Assembly: GCA_002731375.1 (NCBI GenBank)
Contig: PCBT01000099.1
Span: forward strand, 1,662 to 37,287
DNA from: Rhodospirillaceae bacterium
GTDB taxonomy: Bacteria; Pseudomonadota; Alphaproteobacteria; GCA-2731375
Direction: 5' to 3'
DNA length: 35,626 nucleotides
Below the pieces are notes generated by a model. The model was not told where the DNA came from. It did no database searches and saw only the letters and a list, made by a program, of their open reading frames with translations. Positions 24,369 through 32,918 of this stretch are shown here, in pieces; position 1 is the stretch's first letter, and each line of letters begins with the position of its first letter. The position numbers were made by a program, and so were the translations under genes.

Positions 24369-26429
24369 TTGATCAGTAATATATCGGCTGCGTGCTTTGG
24401 CTCCAATATCCTACGCCGCGCCGTTGCGGCAATAATGCTTGCGTTTATATTGCTTATTCCGGGCCTGGCATTGCCGGTGGGTGGCGGCGCAATAGCGCAG
24501 ATCGCGAACAATTTGCTGTCCCATGACGACCGAGCCTACTACCGCAAGGCCTACCGAGCGGCCAAGAAAAAGGATTGGCCCGGAGCCCATCGCCTGGCAC
24601 GGCGGGCGAAAGACCCCCTGCCCGCCAAGGCCCTGCGCTGGCTGAATTATCGGGAAAGCGGCAATCGGGTCAGCTTCGCCGAAATTTCCGGCTTCCTGGA
24701 CGCCAACCCGGCCTGGCCCTCGCGCCGGCGTTTAATCCAGCGGGCGGAAGAGGCGATGGAGAAAAGCCGGGTCAGCGACCAAACCGCGCTGGACTGGTTT
24801 AGCCTGCACCACCCGCTGTCGGGGCCCGGTCAAATCCGTCTGGCCGAGGCCATGCTGGCCAACGGCATGCAGGAAGACGGCTTGCAATGGCTGCGCTATG
24901 CCTGGATCAACAATGTCTTCGCCCGACGGCAATCGAAAAGGCTGTACCGCCGCTACCGCAAAACGTTCACCATGGACGACCATATTGCGCGCCTGGATCA
25001 TCTGCTGTGGCAGGGACGCCGCTATTCCGCCCGACGGCTGTACACCGTGGTGCCCAAGAACTACCGCAAACTGGCCGAGGCACGGGAAAGCCTGATGGTG
25101 CGGGGGCCGGGCGTGGACAGCAAGATCCGCGCGGTGCCGGCCAATTTATTGAACGACGGCGGTTTGAACTATGAGCGCGTGCGTTGGCGGCGGCGCAAGA
25201 ATTTGGACAAGACCGCCCGCGAGCTGCTGTTGATACCGCGTCCCGAGCTTGGCCCACGGCCGGAAAAATGGTGGCTGGAGCGCCATATTCAGGCCCGTGG
25301 CGCCTTGCGCGAGAAGAATGCGGCACTGGCCTACCGCTTGGCCGCAAGCCATGGCCAGGTGCCGGGACGTTTCAGCTTCGCCCAGGCGGAATGGCTATCG
25401 GGCTGGATCGCGCTACGCTTTCTAGACAATAGTGCCCAGGCCCTACGCCATTTCGCCGCGCTCTATAACAATGTCCGCTTTCCCGTTAGTCTGGCCCGGG
25501 CCGCCTATTGGGCGGGACGGGCCAATATCGCCATGGGCCGTCCTATCGATGCGAAGAAATGGTACCAGGCCGCCGGGCGCTATCCCTCTACCTATTACGG
25601 CCAGCTTGCCATTCAGGCGCTGGGCCCAAAGGCAGTTTGGCGCATGCCGCGGGAGCCGTCTCCACGCGATGGGGTCATGCAGCAATTTAACAGCCGAGAA
25701 ATAGTTCGATTGAGCCGCATTTTTATGGAGCTGAAGCAGGAGGATCATTTGCGGCCCTTCATCCTGCATTTGGCCCGCAGCGCGGAGGACGCTGATGGGC
25801 GCCTGCTGGCGGCCCGCCTTGGCCAGGCCCTGGGCCAGCCGGCCCTGGCGGTTCGGGCGGCGAAACTATCGCTGCGCGCCGGCACTTTGCTACCGCGCAC
25901 CGGCTATCCCATTTTATCGGACCTGCCGCCCATGCCGGTCGAAGCCGCCCTGGCACATGCGGTCGCCCGCCAGGAAAGCGAGTTTAATCCCCGCGCCGTA
26001 TCTTCCGCCTCAGCCCGGGGCCTGATGCAGTTGCTACCGCGCACCGCCCGCAAGGTGGCCAAGAAGCTGCGCCTGCGTTATCGCCAGGACCGCTTGTTCG
26101 ATGGCCGCTACAACATGCGCCTAGGTACCGACTATCTTAGCCAACTGGTCAAGGCCTATCACGGCTCTTACATCATGGCATTGGCGGCCTATAACGCCGG
26201 CCCAAACCGGGTGGACCGCTGGCGGCGGAAAAACGGCGATCCACGCAAGGACAATGTCGATCCTATTGACTGGATCGAGGCCATTCCCATTTCCGAGACG
26301 CGAAACTATGTACAGCGGGTGCTTGAAAATCTGCAGGTCTACCGTTGGCGTTTAAATCCCAAGGGGGCGAAGCTGGCTTTGCTCCAGGATTTGCACCGCA
26401 ACCGCCTGCCGCATCCAGATGGCGCATGA
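24369..26429 (+). CDS. slt: Soluble lytic murein transglycosylase
   Basis: This protein of about 686 residues has a signal-peptide-like start (RR followed by AVAAIMLAFILLIPGLALPVG), a long alpha-helical superhelix of the Slt70 U-domain type up to about residue 500, and a C-terminal lysozyme-like catalytic domain. Catalytic hallmarks are VARQESEFNPRAVS (active-site Glu), ASARGLMQLLP and ALAAYNAGPNRVDRW. It cleaves peptidoglycan with formation of 1,6-anhydromuramic acid in the periplasm. The start is uncertain: TTG 24369 includes the basic n-region, whereas ATG 24435 shortens it, and neither has a clear ribosome site. Its 3' end overlaps the open frame of a cyclic-nucleotide-binding relic on the other strand. 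Confidence 0.92.
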   Translation: MISNISAACFGSNILRRAVAAIMLAFILLIPGLALPVGGGAIAQIANNLLSHDDRAYYRKAYRAAKKKDWPGAHRLARRAKDPLPAKALRWLNYRESGNRVSFAEISGFLDANPAWPSRRRLIQRAEEAMEKSRVSDQTALDWFSLHHPLSGPGQIRLAEAMLANGMQEDGLQWLRYAWINNVFARRQSKRLYRRYRKTFTMDDHIARLDHLLWQGRRYSARRLYTVVPKNYRKLAEARESLMVRGPGVDSKIRAVPANLLNDGGLNYERVRWRRRKNLDKTARELLLIPRPELGPRPEKWWLERHIQARGALREKNAALAYRLAASHGQVPGRFSFAQAEWLSGWIALRFLDNSAQALRHFAALYNNVRFPVSLARAAYWAGRANIAMGRPIDAKKWYQAAGRYPSTYYGQLAIQALGPKAVWRMPREPSPRDGVMQQFNSREIVRLSRIFMELKQEDHLRPFILHLARSAEDADGRLLAARLGQALGQPALAVRAAKLSLRAGTLLPRTGYPILSDLPPMPVEAALAHAVARQESEFNPRAVSSASARGLMQLLPRTARKVAKKLRLRYRQDRLFDGRYNMRLGTDYLSQLVKAYHGSYIMALAAYNAGPNRVDRWRRKNGDPRKDNVDPIDWIEAIPISETRNYVQRVLENLQVYRWRLNPKGAKLALLQDLHRNRLPHPDGA

Positions 26430-26679
26430 ATTCCCCGCGCAGGATCTCCAATACCACCGACTTCTCCAAAGCAATGGCGAAGGCCCAGTGCGGGCGGTTC
26501 TCCAACAAAGCGACTTCGCCAAATACCTCGCCAACCTTCACGTCCACCAGGGTCTTGGATTTTCCGTTTTGCGCCGCAACACAGATTCGGACCAAACCGC
26601 TGCGTAGGAAGTAGACCAACGCGGCGGCATCACCTTCATCAAATACATCTGAACGGCTCAAAATTTCTGCGGGTGAACG
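26407..26679 (-). pseudogene. Truncated cyclic-nucleotide-binding (CRP-like) domain
   Basis: The minus strand reads VFDEGDAAALVYFLRSGLV, then VKVGEVFGEVALLENRPHWA and VVLEILRGEF, the usual EGD...YxLxSGxV and FGExALL...RPxxAxxxAxxxxxxLxIxxxxF plan of a cyclic-nucleotide-binding beta-roll. The phosphate-cassette Arg (RPRxA in binders) is His here. Similarity starts abruptly after an in-frame TAA (26680-26682), and it ends where the frame enters antisense of slt; the open frame continues to 26263 as meaningless sequence. No helix-turn-helix or other effector domain is left. Bases 26683-26836 hold no gene; they are AT-rich and likely carry the promoter of the CoA-transferase operon. Confidence 0.5.
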
Positions 26680-26836
26680 TTACCATTGCTCTATCCGCTC
26701 CATATAAGTGATTGATCGCCGCTCAATTGAATCTATTGTCCAAAATCGTGAACCGAATGAAAACGATGGTAAATACCGCATATTATATTCAGGTCCGCGC
26801 TGGTACCGCGTAACGCAAATTCCGAGGAGACGTAAT

Positions 26837-28027
26837 ATGGGCATGCTGGACGGCGTCAAGATCGTCAGCTTCAATCACTTCATGCTTGGTCCGCTGGCCG
26901 CGCAAAATCTTGGCGACCTGGGCGCCGATGTCGTCATGATCGAGCCGATCGGCGGTGCTTTTCAGCGCCAATGGGGCGGCGGCAATACTTTCGTAGGCGG
27001 GGAAAGCGTCGCCTTCCTGGTAGCCAACCGCAACAAACGCAGCATCGCCCTTGACCTAAAATTGGATGCCGGCCGCGATATCGCCCTGGCGCTAATGAAG
27101 GATGCCGACGTGGTGATGGAGAATTTTCGCCCCGACATCATGGGCCGCCTCGGCCTTGGCTGGGAGACGGCCCGCGCCGCCAACCCCCGGCTGATTTTCG
27201 CGTCTGCCTCCGGTTGGGGTTCCAGCGGTCCTTACGTCTCGCGCCCTGGTCAGGATCTGCTTATCCAAGCACGTTCGGGCCTGGCGATGATCACGGGCAG
27301 CAAATCAGCACCGCCGACACCCGTCGGCGTCTCGGCCACGGACCATCACGGCGGCGTCGTATTTGCCTCCGCCATCCTCGCTGCCCTGGTACGCCAGGGC
27401 CGTACGGGCAAGGGTGCGCGGGTGGAGGTTGACTTGATGTCAGCCGCACTTGATCTGCAGCAGGAATCCATCGTCGCCCATCTGAACGGCCCTCGTGAAC
27501 GCGGCATACGCTCGCCTGAACATATCGCCGGCTGGCTCTATCAGGCGCCCTATGGCTTCTACCGCACAACGAATGGCCACATCGCCATCTCGATCTGTAC
27601 CCTGGAACTGCTTGGCACGGTGCTTGAGTGTCCGGAATTGGCCGCCATGACCGAGGCGGATGGCTGGGAGCAGCGCGAGGAGGCCACCGGATTGATCCAA
27701 GACGTCATCGAAGGCGACAGCACCGAGGCATGGTGTGATAAGTTCGAGGCGCACGCCATCTGGCATGCACCGGTCATGGGCTATGACGCAGTGGTGTCCG
27801 ATCCTCAGATCCGCCACAACGGCAATCTGGTGAAGAGCAAGCTGGCAAGTGGCGAGACGGTTACCCTGGTGGCGCACGCCGCCAGCTACGACGGTGAACG
27901 TCCGGGCGTGCGTCTCGCACCACAACCCATCGGCGCCCAGAGCCGGGAAATCCTGATGGAGCTTGGCTATGACGGTGCGCGGATCAGACAATTGGAAAGT
28001 GATGGTGCCGTAGCAATGGCAGATTAG
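26837..28027 (+). CDS. CaiB/BaiF family III CoA-transferase
   Basis: This 396-residue protein has the family opening GMLDGVKIVSFNHFMLGPLA, LGADVVMIE, NRNKRSIALDLK, NFRPDIMGRLGLG and the active-site segment GQDLLIQARSGLA, in which Asp140 should form the acyl-enzyme anhydride. Members move CoA between carboxylic acids, for example carnitine, formate/oxalate or 2-hydroxy acids; the acid used here is unknown. ATG 26837 is chosen because GAGGAG lies eight bases upstream; the frame is open 43 codons further up without support. It starts a four-gene operon, with 22 bases to the dehalogenase gene. Confidence 0.9.
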   Translation: MGMLDGVKIVSFNHFMLGPLAAQNLGDLGADVVMIEPIGGAFQRQWGGGNTFVGGESVAFLVANRNKRSIALDLKLDAGRDIALALMKDADVVMENFRPDIMGRLGLGWETARAANPRLIFASASGWGSSGPYVSRPGQDLLIQARSGLAMITGSKSAPPTPVGVSATDHHGGVVFASAILAALVRQGRTGKGARVEVDLMSAALDLQQESIVAHLNGPRERGIRSPEHIAGWLYQAPYGFYRTTNGHIAISICTLELLGTVLECPELAAMTEADGWEQREEATGLIQDVIEGDSTEAWCDKFEAHAIWHAPVMGYDAVVSDPQIRHNGNLVKSKLASGETVTLVAHAASYDGERPGVRLAPQPIGAQSREILMELGYDGARIRQLESDGAVAMAD

Positions 28028-28049
28028 AATTAATTTTTGGGGATTGATC

Positions 28050-28742
28050 ATGAATACGAACAGGCTGGAGAATATCGGCGCCTGCGTCTTTGATGCCTAT
28101 GGCACCCTGTTCGATGTTAATGCCGCCGCACAGCATTGCACCGCCGATCTGGGTGACAAATGGCTACCCCTGGCAGAACTGTGGCGGGGCCGGCAACTGC
28201 AATACACCTGGCTGCGCAGCTTGATGGAGAATTACGCGGATTTCTGGCAGGTCACGGGGGAAGCCCTGGACTTCGCCATGGAAGCCTTGGAGATCAAGGA
28301 CCCCGCGCTGCGGGAACGTCTGATGGAACTGTATCTGCAACTGGATGCCTATCCAGAAGTTGGCGATGTGCTACGCCAGTTGCGTGACGGTGGCATGAAG
28401 ACGGCCATACTTTCCAACGGTTCACCCAAGACGTTGCAAGCGGCAGTCGACAATGCCAGCATTAGCGATGCCCTGGATACGGTGATCTCAGTTGACCAAA
28501 TCAAGGTCTACAAGACTGCGCCGGCGGTCTATCAATTGGCCGTGGATCAACTTGGCGTCAAGGCATCGACCATCAGCTTCCAATCCTCAAATGCCTGGGA
28601 TGCCCATGCGGCCTCGAACTTCGGCTTTCGTGTGGTCTGGATAAACCGCTTTTCACAAGCCAGGGAGCGACTGCCCGGCAACCCGGATATCATGCTGGAT
28701 AATCTGAAGCCCTTGCCCGCAATCGTCGGCTTGAGGAACTGA
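28050..28742 (+). CDS. Haloacid dehalogenase, type II (HAD superfamily)
   Basis: This 230-residue HAD enzyme has nucleophile motif FDAYGTLFDVNA (Asp15), an RGRQLQYTWLRSLM segment typical of L-2-haloacid dehalogenases (with the substrate-carboxylate Arg), motif II SNGSPK, motif III Lys in KVYKTAP and the SSNAWDAHAASNFG segment (Ser, Asn and Asp of the type II active site). By family it would turn (S)-2-haloacids into (R)-2-hydroxyacids by an ester intermediate. The usual YKP-x-P is YKTAP here. ATG 28050 has GGGGA seven bases upstream. It sits two bases before the alpha/beta hydrolase gene in the same operon. Confidence 0.9.
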   Translation: MNTNRLENIGACVFDAYGTLFDVNAAAQHCTADLGDKWLPLAELWRGRQLQYTWLRSLMENYADFWQVTGEALDFAMEALEIKDPALRERLMELYLQLDAYPEVGDVLRQLRDGGMKTAILSNGSPKTLQAAVDNASISDALDTVISVDQIKVYKTAPAVYQLAVDQLGVKASTISFQSSNAWDAHAASNFGFRVVWINRFSQARERLPGNPDIMLDNLKPLPAIVGLRN

Positions 28743-28744
28743 GG

Positions 28745-29611
28745 ATGGACTTTCAGCAACGGCGCTTCCGGGCCCAGGACGATCTGGAGCTATCCTACCG
28801 CGACTATGGCAACAGCCGGACCGGAACGACACCGGTCCTGTGTCTGGCTGGCCTGACCCGTAGCGCGCCTGATTTCCATGAACTGGCCTTGCACCTATGC
28901 CCAAGGCGGCGGGTACTGGCCCTGGACCTGCGCGGACGGGGGCAGTCCGCCCATGATCCAAATCCCGGCAACTACAACCCGGCGACATATCTTTCCGATA
29001 TTGGCCATTTACTGAACGTCACCGCGTGTCATCGGGTCATCGTCATCGGCACTTCGTTGGGCGGCATCCTAACCATGGCCCTGGGCGCGGCGCGGCCGAC
29101 GGCCCTGGCGGGCGTGATCCTGAACGACATCGGGCCCGAGATCGATCCAACCGGCGTCGCTCGCATCTCCGGCTATGCGGGCAAGACGCCGGCGGCGATG
29201 GATCTGGAGCAAGCCGCCGAACATCAGCGGCAATTGTTCAGCGCGGCCTATCCCGATTGGGACGAGGAACAATGGCGGGATGAAGCCTTGCGTACCTTCC
29301 GCCAGCGCGAGGACGGCATGTTGGTGCAAAACTATGATCCAGCCGTTGCCGACATGGTGACGGATCAAGGTGACAGCCCGGTTGATTTCTGGCCCTACTT
29401 CAAATCTCTGGCGCATCTCCCCACACTGGCCATTCGCGGCGCGCTATCCGACATTCTTAGCGCCGCCACCTTTGCCCGCATGGCGGAGGAGAAGCCAGAC
29501 CTGATCCAAGTCAGCCTGCCCAATCGCGGCCATGTACCGCAACTGACCGAACCGGCCTGCATCGCGGCCATAGATGATTTTCTGGAGACCTATGGACAAG
29601 CCAAACATTGA
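28745..29611 (+). CDS. Alpha/beta hydrolase
   Basis: This 288-residue protein has the alpha/beta-hydrolase fold: oxyanion segment LCLAGLTRSAPDFHELA in place of the HG dipeptide, DLRGRGQS, nucleophile elbow GTSLGG (Ser104), LNDIGPEIDP, and the late GHVPQL with the catalytic His. The LAGLTRS-type oxyanion strand and the LNDIGPE segment are typical of an uncharacterised proteobacterial group annotated as hydrolases or esterases. Its ester or amide substrate is not known. The gene begins two bases after the dehalogenase stop, and its last 20 bases overlap the next gene. Confidence 0.85.
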   Translation: MDFQQRRFRAQDDLELSYRDYGNSRTGTTPVLCLAGLTRSAPDFHELALHLCPRRRVLALDLRGRGQSAHDPNPGNYNPATYLSDIGHLLNVTACHRVIVIGTSLGGILTMALGAARPTALAGVILNDIGPEIDPTGVARISGYAGKTPAAMDLEQAAEHQRQLFSAAYPDWDEEQWRDEALRTFRQREDGMLVQNYDPAVADMVTDQGDSPVDFWPYFKSLAHLPTLAIRGALSDILSAATFARMAEEKPDLIQVSLPNRGHVPQLTEPACIAAIDDFLETYGQAKH

Positions 29612-30584
29612 TTTGCCAGTAAGTTATGACGACGTAGCAGCGGCAGCCCAGGTTCTGCATGGCATCGCCGTACGCACCCCGCTATTGGAGAACAGGACAT
29701 TGAACGAGGGCGTGGGCGGGCGTCTATTCTTTAAGCCGGAACCACTGCAGATCACCGGCTCGTTCAAGTTTCGTGGCGCCTACAACCATATCAGCCGCCT
29801 GGATACAGCCACCCGACGCGCCGGGGTGATCGCCTATTCCTCTGGTAACCATGGTCAAGGCGTGGCTGCCGCAGCCCATTATTGCGATGCCCCCGCCCTG
29901 ATCGTCATGCCTGAAGATGCGCCAGTGGTAAAGAAGCAAGGCACCGCTGCATGGGGGGCCGAGATCGTCACCTATGACCGCTGGGGCGCGCAGACACGCG
30001 AAGCCATCGCCGCCCAATTGTCGGAGGAACACGGCCTCGCCATAGTCCGTCCATACGATGACCGCCTCATCATGGCCGGCCAGGGAACTCTGGGCCTAGA
30101 AATAGTCGAACAGCTGGCGGAATGTGGCCTGGTGCCCGACCGCGTCTTGGTGCCCTGCGGCGGCGGTGGTCTGACAGCAGGCGTGGCCACGGCGGTTAAG
30201 CATCACTGTCCCGAGGCAGAGATCCATACCGTCGAGCCCATGGGTTTTGATGACACCGCCCGCTCCCTGGCCAGCCAATCCCGCCAGAGCAACCCAGCGG
30301 GCGTCAACAGTTTCTGCGATGCTCTGCTGGCGCCAGAGCCGGGCCAGATTACATTTCAGGTTAATCAATGGCTCTGCAGTAGCGGCCTAGTGGTCAGCGA
30401 TGAAGACGTCGCCGTCGCCATGGCAACAGCATTTGGCCAGTTGAAACTGGCGGTCGAACCAGGCGGTGCCACCGCCCTCGCCGCCGCCCTTGCAGGCAAG
30501 CTGGATTTGAGCAAAGGTAACACGGTCATCGTCCTGTCGGGGGGCAATGTCGATCCGGCGCAGTTCGCTGGAATCCTGGGCTAA
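29592..30584 (+). CDS. Threonine dehydratase-like PLP enzyme (fold type II)
   Basis: This 330-residue protein has the serine/threonine ammonia-lyase layout: RTPLLE, FFKPEPLQITGSFKFRGA with PLP Lys59, SSGNHGQGVA, the CGGGGLTAGVA phosphate-binding loop and LSGGNVDP at the C-terminal end. No regulatory ACT domain is present, so it resembles catabolic threonine dehydratase, serine racemase, hydroxyaspartate dehydratase or EutB-type enzymes. It would release ammonia and a 2-oxoacid from a beta-hydroxy amino acid. ATG 29592 has GGAG five bases upstream and lies inside the preceding gene, which suggests translational coupling. It ends the 26837-30584 operon. Confidence 0.88.
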   Translation: MDKPNIDLPVSYDDVAAAAQVLHGIAVRTPLLENRTLNEGVGGRLFFKPEPLQITGSFKFRGAYNHISRLDTATRRAGVIAYSSGNHGQGVAAAAHYCDAPALIVMPEDAPVVKKQGTAAWGAEIVTYDRWGAQTREAIAAQLSEEHGLAIVRPYDDRLIMAGQGTLGLEIVEQLAECGLVPDRVLVPCGGGGLTAGVATAVKHHCPEAEIHTVEPMGFDDTARSLASQSRQSNPAGVNSFCDALLAPEPGQITFQVNQWLCSSGLVVSDEDVAVAMATAFGQLKLAVEPGGATALAAALAGKLDLSKGNTVIVLSGGNVDPAQFAGILG

Positions 30585-30613
30585 GCAATCAGTTTCCAGA
30601 CCCGCCTCAAGGC

Positions 30614-31357
30614 TCAAGCTGGGCGCAAAACCAGGTCACAGATGTTGACATGCGCCGGCGCGTCAAGGGCATAGTGCACGGCGTCGGAGATATCCTCGGG
30701 CGCTAATGCCGCATCAAAGCGGTCGTAGAATTCCTGGGCCCGTTTTTCGTCGCCCAACCAGCGGGCGGAGGCAAACTCGGTTCGTACCAAGCCCGGCATC
30801 ACCTCCGTCAAACGCACGCCGGTGCCTTGCAATTCCTGGCGCAGGCTATTGGTGAAGCCATGCACGGCGAATTTGGAGCCCACATAGACACTATGGTTGG
30901 CGGTCCACTCCACACCATTGACTGAGCCGATGGTGACAATATGGCCCCTGCCCCGCTCCCGCATACCAGGCACGATCGCCAGTGTGGTGCGTATCATGCC
31001 GGTGACGTTGGTCTCGATCACGGCCGCGACATCTGCGGCATCGCGTTGATGAAAAGGCTGCCGTCCGCCCAGATCATGGCCCGCATTGTTGACCAGAATA
31101 TCGATCTGACGCCAATCCTCGGGCAAGCGTTGCAGCAGACCATCGACGGCTTCGCCATCGGCGATATCCAGCTCAAATGCCAGGGCGGGGCTGGGCAACC
31201 CGGCAACCAGGTCTTCCAATCTGTCCAGCCGCCGAGCGGCGCAAATGACCCGCGCACCCCGCGCGCTCAACCCCGTCGCCACGGCCCGTCCAATACCCGC
31301 GCTGGCACCGGTTACCAAGGCCACGCTGCCTTTTGCCAAAATCGCTTCGTCCGCCAT
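30614..31357 (-). CDS. Short-chain dehydrogenase/reductase
   Basis: This 247-residue classical SDR has the nucleotide-binding motif VTGASAGIGRAVA, the NNAGHD segment, a catalytic Ser region (TIGSVNGVEW) and YVGSKFAVHGF with the Tyr-Lys pair. It should oxidise or reduce an alcohol or ketone with NAD(P); the ERARRLDRLE-like region after beta 2 (CAARRLDRLEDL) favours NADP, by family rules. ATG 31357 has GGAGG six bases upstream. It resembles the YdfG/L-allo-threonine dehydrogenase type in overall layout, and the neighbouring beta-hydroxy-amino-acid lyase makes such a substrate conceivable, but this is a guess. Confidence 0.88.
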   Translation of the reverse strand: MADEAILAKGSVALVTGASAGIGRAVATGLSARGARVICAARRLDRLEDLVAGLPSPALAFELDIADGEAVDGLLQRLPEDWRQIDILVNNAGHDLGGRQPFHQRDAADVAAVIETNVTGMIRTTLAIVPGMRERGRGHIVTIGSVNGVEWTANHSVYVGSKFAVHGFTNSLRQELQGTGVRLTEVMPGLVRTEFASARWLGDEKRAQEFYDRFDAALAPEDISDAVHYALDAPAHVNICDLVLRPA

Positions 31358-31411
31358 CACCCGCCTCCATCTAAACTACAGGCAGCAATAATACCCTCAC
31401 CCCGACATCGG

Positions 31412-31457
31412 CGGAAACAAGGAAAGAGCCCTTCACCCAAACAGGATGAAAGGCCCT
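31412..31457 (-). terminator. Intrinsic terminator after the 19-codon ORF
   Basis: On the minus strand a strong hairpin forms from AGGGCCTTTCATCC and GGGTGAAGGGCTCT with a five-base loop (TGTTT); fourteen pairs including a few G-T wobbles. It is followed by TTTCCTTGTTTCC. It lies 22 bases after the stop of the small ORF 31480-31539 and before the SDR gene. On the plus strand no T-run follows, so it acts for minus-strand transcripts. Confidence 0.6.
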
Positions 31458-31479
31458 AGAACAGAAAAATGGATTGAAA

Positions 31480-31539
31480 TTATCCGGCGTGTACCTTGGC
31501 CAGAAAATCATCAACGCTTTGACGCAAGGTTTCAGACAT
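31480..31539 (-). CDS. Possible very small protein (19 residues)
   Basis: The ORF encodes MSETLRQSVDDFLAKVHAG, which would form an amphipathic helix. GGAGAAATA sits directly before ATG 31539, a good ribosome site. The same frame is open upstream to ATG 31596, giving 38 residues with three cysteines in the extra part, but that start has poor ribosome-site support. A strong hairpin terminator follows after 22 bases. Downstream of the O-methyltransferase gene in the same direction (203-base gap) and upstream of the SDR gene. I do not recognise the peptide. It could be a real small protein, a leader peptide, or chance coding inside a small RNA. Confidence 0.4.
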   Translation of the reverse strand: MSETLRQSVDDFLAKVHAG

Positions 31540-31672
31540 TATTTCTCCAGGACATTTGAAATCACCGAAACAGCAGCTCACCGTCCGAAACTCCATGCTC
31601 GCTACGATGACAACTATCAACTGGAGCTATTTCAAAATGGTTAATTACTCATATATTAAATATTTCTTTCTA

Positions 31673-31690
31673 CTTATGCCGCTTATGCCG
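31673..31690. repeat. Two tandem 9-base repeats
   Basis: CTTATGCCG occurs twice in tandem in an AT-rich spacer between the O-methyltransferase stop and the 19-codon ORF. Too short to mean much on its own; possibly slippage or part of a binding site. The rest of 31540-31742 holds no recognisable gene. Confidence 0.35.
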
Positions 31691-31742
31691 CCTAAAAAAG
31701 AGGCACATTTTTTGGCACCAACAGGCGTCCGTCCGAAAACCA

Positions 31743-32750
31743 TCAAGCTTTGAACCCAGTAATCCGCGTCAAGGTGCCGGGGATAAATTCTGTCGCGGTT
31801 ACATTCGCGAAACCCGCATCGCACAGATACCCGATCACGTCAGCCTCGGAATGGGCCAGACCGGTGGAATTGCTGACAGCCTCGGATAGGCCCCACAGGG
31901 CGGGCGCGATGGGGCCGCAGCGGTCATCATCAAGAATTTCGCCAATCAGATGAAATTCGCCGCCCGGCAGCAAGGCATCGTAAACCCGCTGTACCACACC
32001 GGCGATAATTTCACGGCTATATTGCGGCAGATTGGAGGCCATGATCGCCACATCCGCATCTTCAGGCAGGGCATCGGCGGTAAAGTCACAGGCCTCCGCC
32101 GTGATCCGGTCCGTGAAACCGTTCTCGGCGATGAATTCGCGGGTCACCACCCCGACCGAGGGCAGATCGAGTACCACGCCGGTAATTTCAGGGAATTTTA
32201 TGGCCGCGTTGATGCAATAACAGCCCGAACCGCCACCTAGGTCCATGATCCGCTTACGCCCCGTCAGATCGACCTGTTTGTGGAACCAGCGCGCGGCCCC
32301 CATGCCGATGGAGTAGGTCGCCTCATGATAGGCGCGGGCCTTTTCAACAGTGAAACTGTCTTCGTACATGCCCAGCACCCGTTGGCTTTCCTTGGGCAAG
32401 CGCAGGCGCTCGGTTAATTTACCCCAATCGTCCCACTTCGGTTTGCCAAACAGCATCCAGGGACCGGCATAACTGGATTTGCCCGCGACCAGAAAGCGCT
32501 CCACATCAGGTGCGTTGGCGAAGCTATCGCCATCCCGCTGCAATATCGTCATGGCGGTCAGGGCGGTCATCAGACGCTCGGCGTTTTCCACCTCTATAGC
32601 CATCGCGGCGGCGGCTGCCTCAACCGTATTCCGGCCTTCAGAAATTGCCGTGAATAATCCCAACTCGACACCGCTCATCAGGGCCGCGGATTCCCAAAAC
32701 CCCTTCACCACAGTTTGCAGCCTTACCGTATCCACCCGCGCCTCACTCAT
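31743..32750 (-). CDS. SAM-dependent O-methyltransferase-like protein
   Basis: This 335-residue protein has the two-part layout of dimerising O-methyltransferases (acetylserotonin/plant COMT type): an N-terminal winged-helix dimerisation domain (residues ~10-110) and a Rossmann methyltransferase domain starting at RKRIMDLGGGSGCYCINAA, with VVLDLPSV and ITAEACDFT as the following SAM-binding strands. Where typical members have a catalytic His in LHDWxD, this one reads SNLPQYS, so the general base seems to be missing. The true reaction is therefore open. ATG 32750 has GGAGG nine bases upstream. It diverges from the thiolase gene; the 168-base spacer contains GGCCGC/GCGGCC and ACCGG/CCGGT inverted repeats that may be operators. 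Confidence 0.8.
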   Translation of the reverse strand: MSEARVDTVRLQTVVKGFWESAALMSGVELGLFTAISEGRNTVEAAAAAMAIEVENAERLMTALTAMTILQRDGDSFANAPDVERFLVAGKSSYAGPWMLFGKPKWDDWGKLTERLRLPKESQRVLGMYEDSFTVEKARAYHEATYSIGMGAARWFHKQVDLTGRKRIMDLGGGSGCYCINAAIKFPEITGVVLDLPSVGVVTREFIAENGFTDRITAEACDFTADALPEDADVAIMASNLPQYSREIIAGVVQRVYDALLPGGEFHLIGEILDDDRCGPIAPALWGLSEAVSNSTGLAHSEADVIGYLCDAGFANVTATEFIPGTLTRITGFKA

Positions 32751-32918
32751 CACCATACTCCTCCAAAGCAAAAATTTTCTTTTTACCGGCTGTGGCAAAC
32801 CGGTTGCTTCCATTCGCCGCTGCCCAAATCCAGAATTCTGCGCTAGGTTGGCCGCATGTTCCCTGGCTGTCAAACGCGGGCGGCCAGGCCCCTGAATAAT
32901 TAGTATTGGAAGAGCCTC

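Noticed and set aside
26708-26836. Upstream extension of the CoA-transferase reading frame by 43 codons
   Set aside because: The family N-terminus starts at 26837 and a strong ribosome site stands just before that ATG.
31556-31753. 65-codon plus-strand ORF in the gap before the methyltransferase
   Set aside because: It has no ribosome site, odd composition driven by AT-rich sequence and no recognisable motif.
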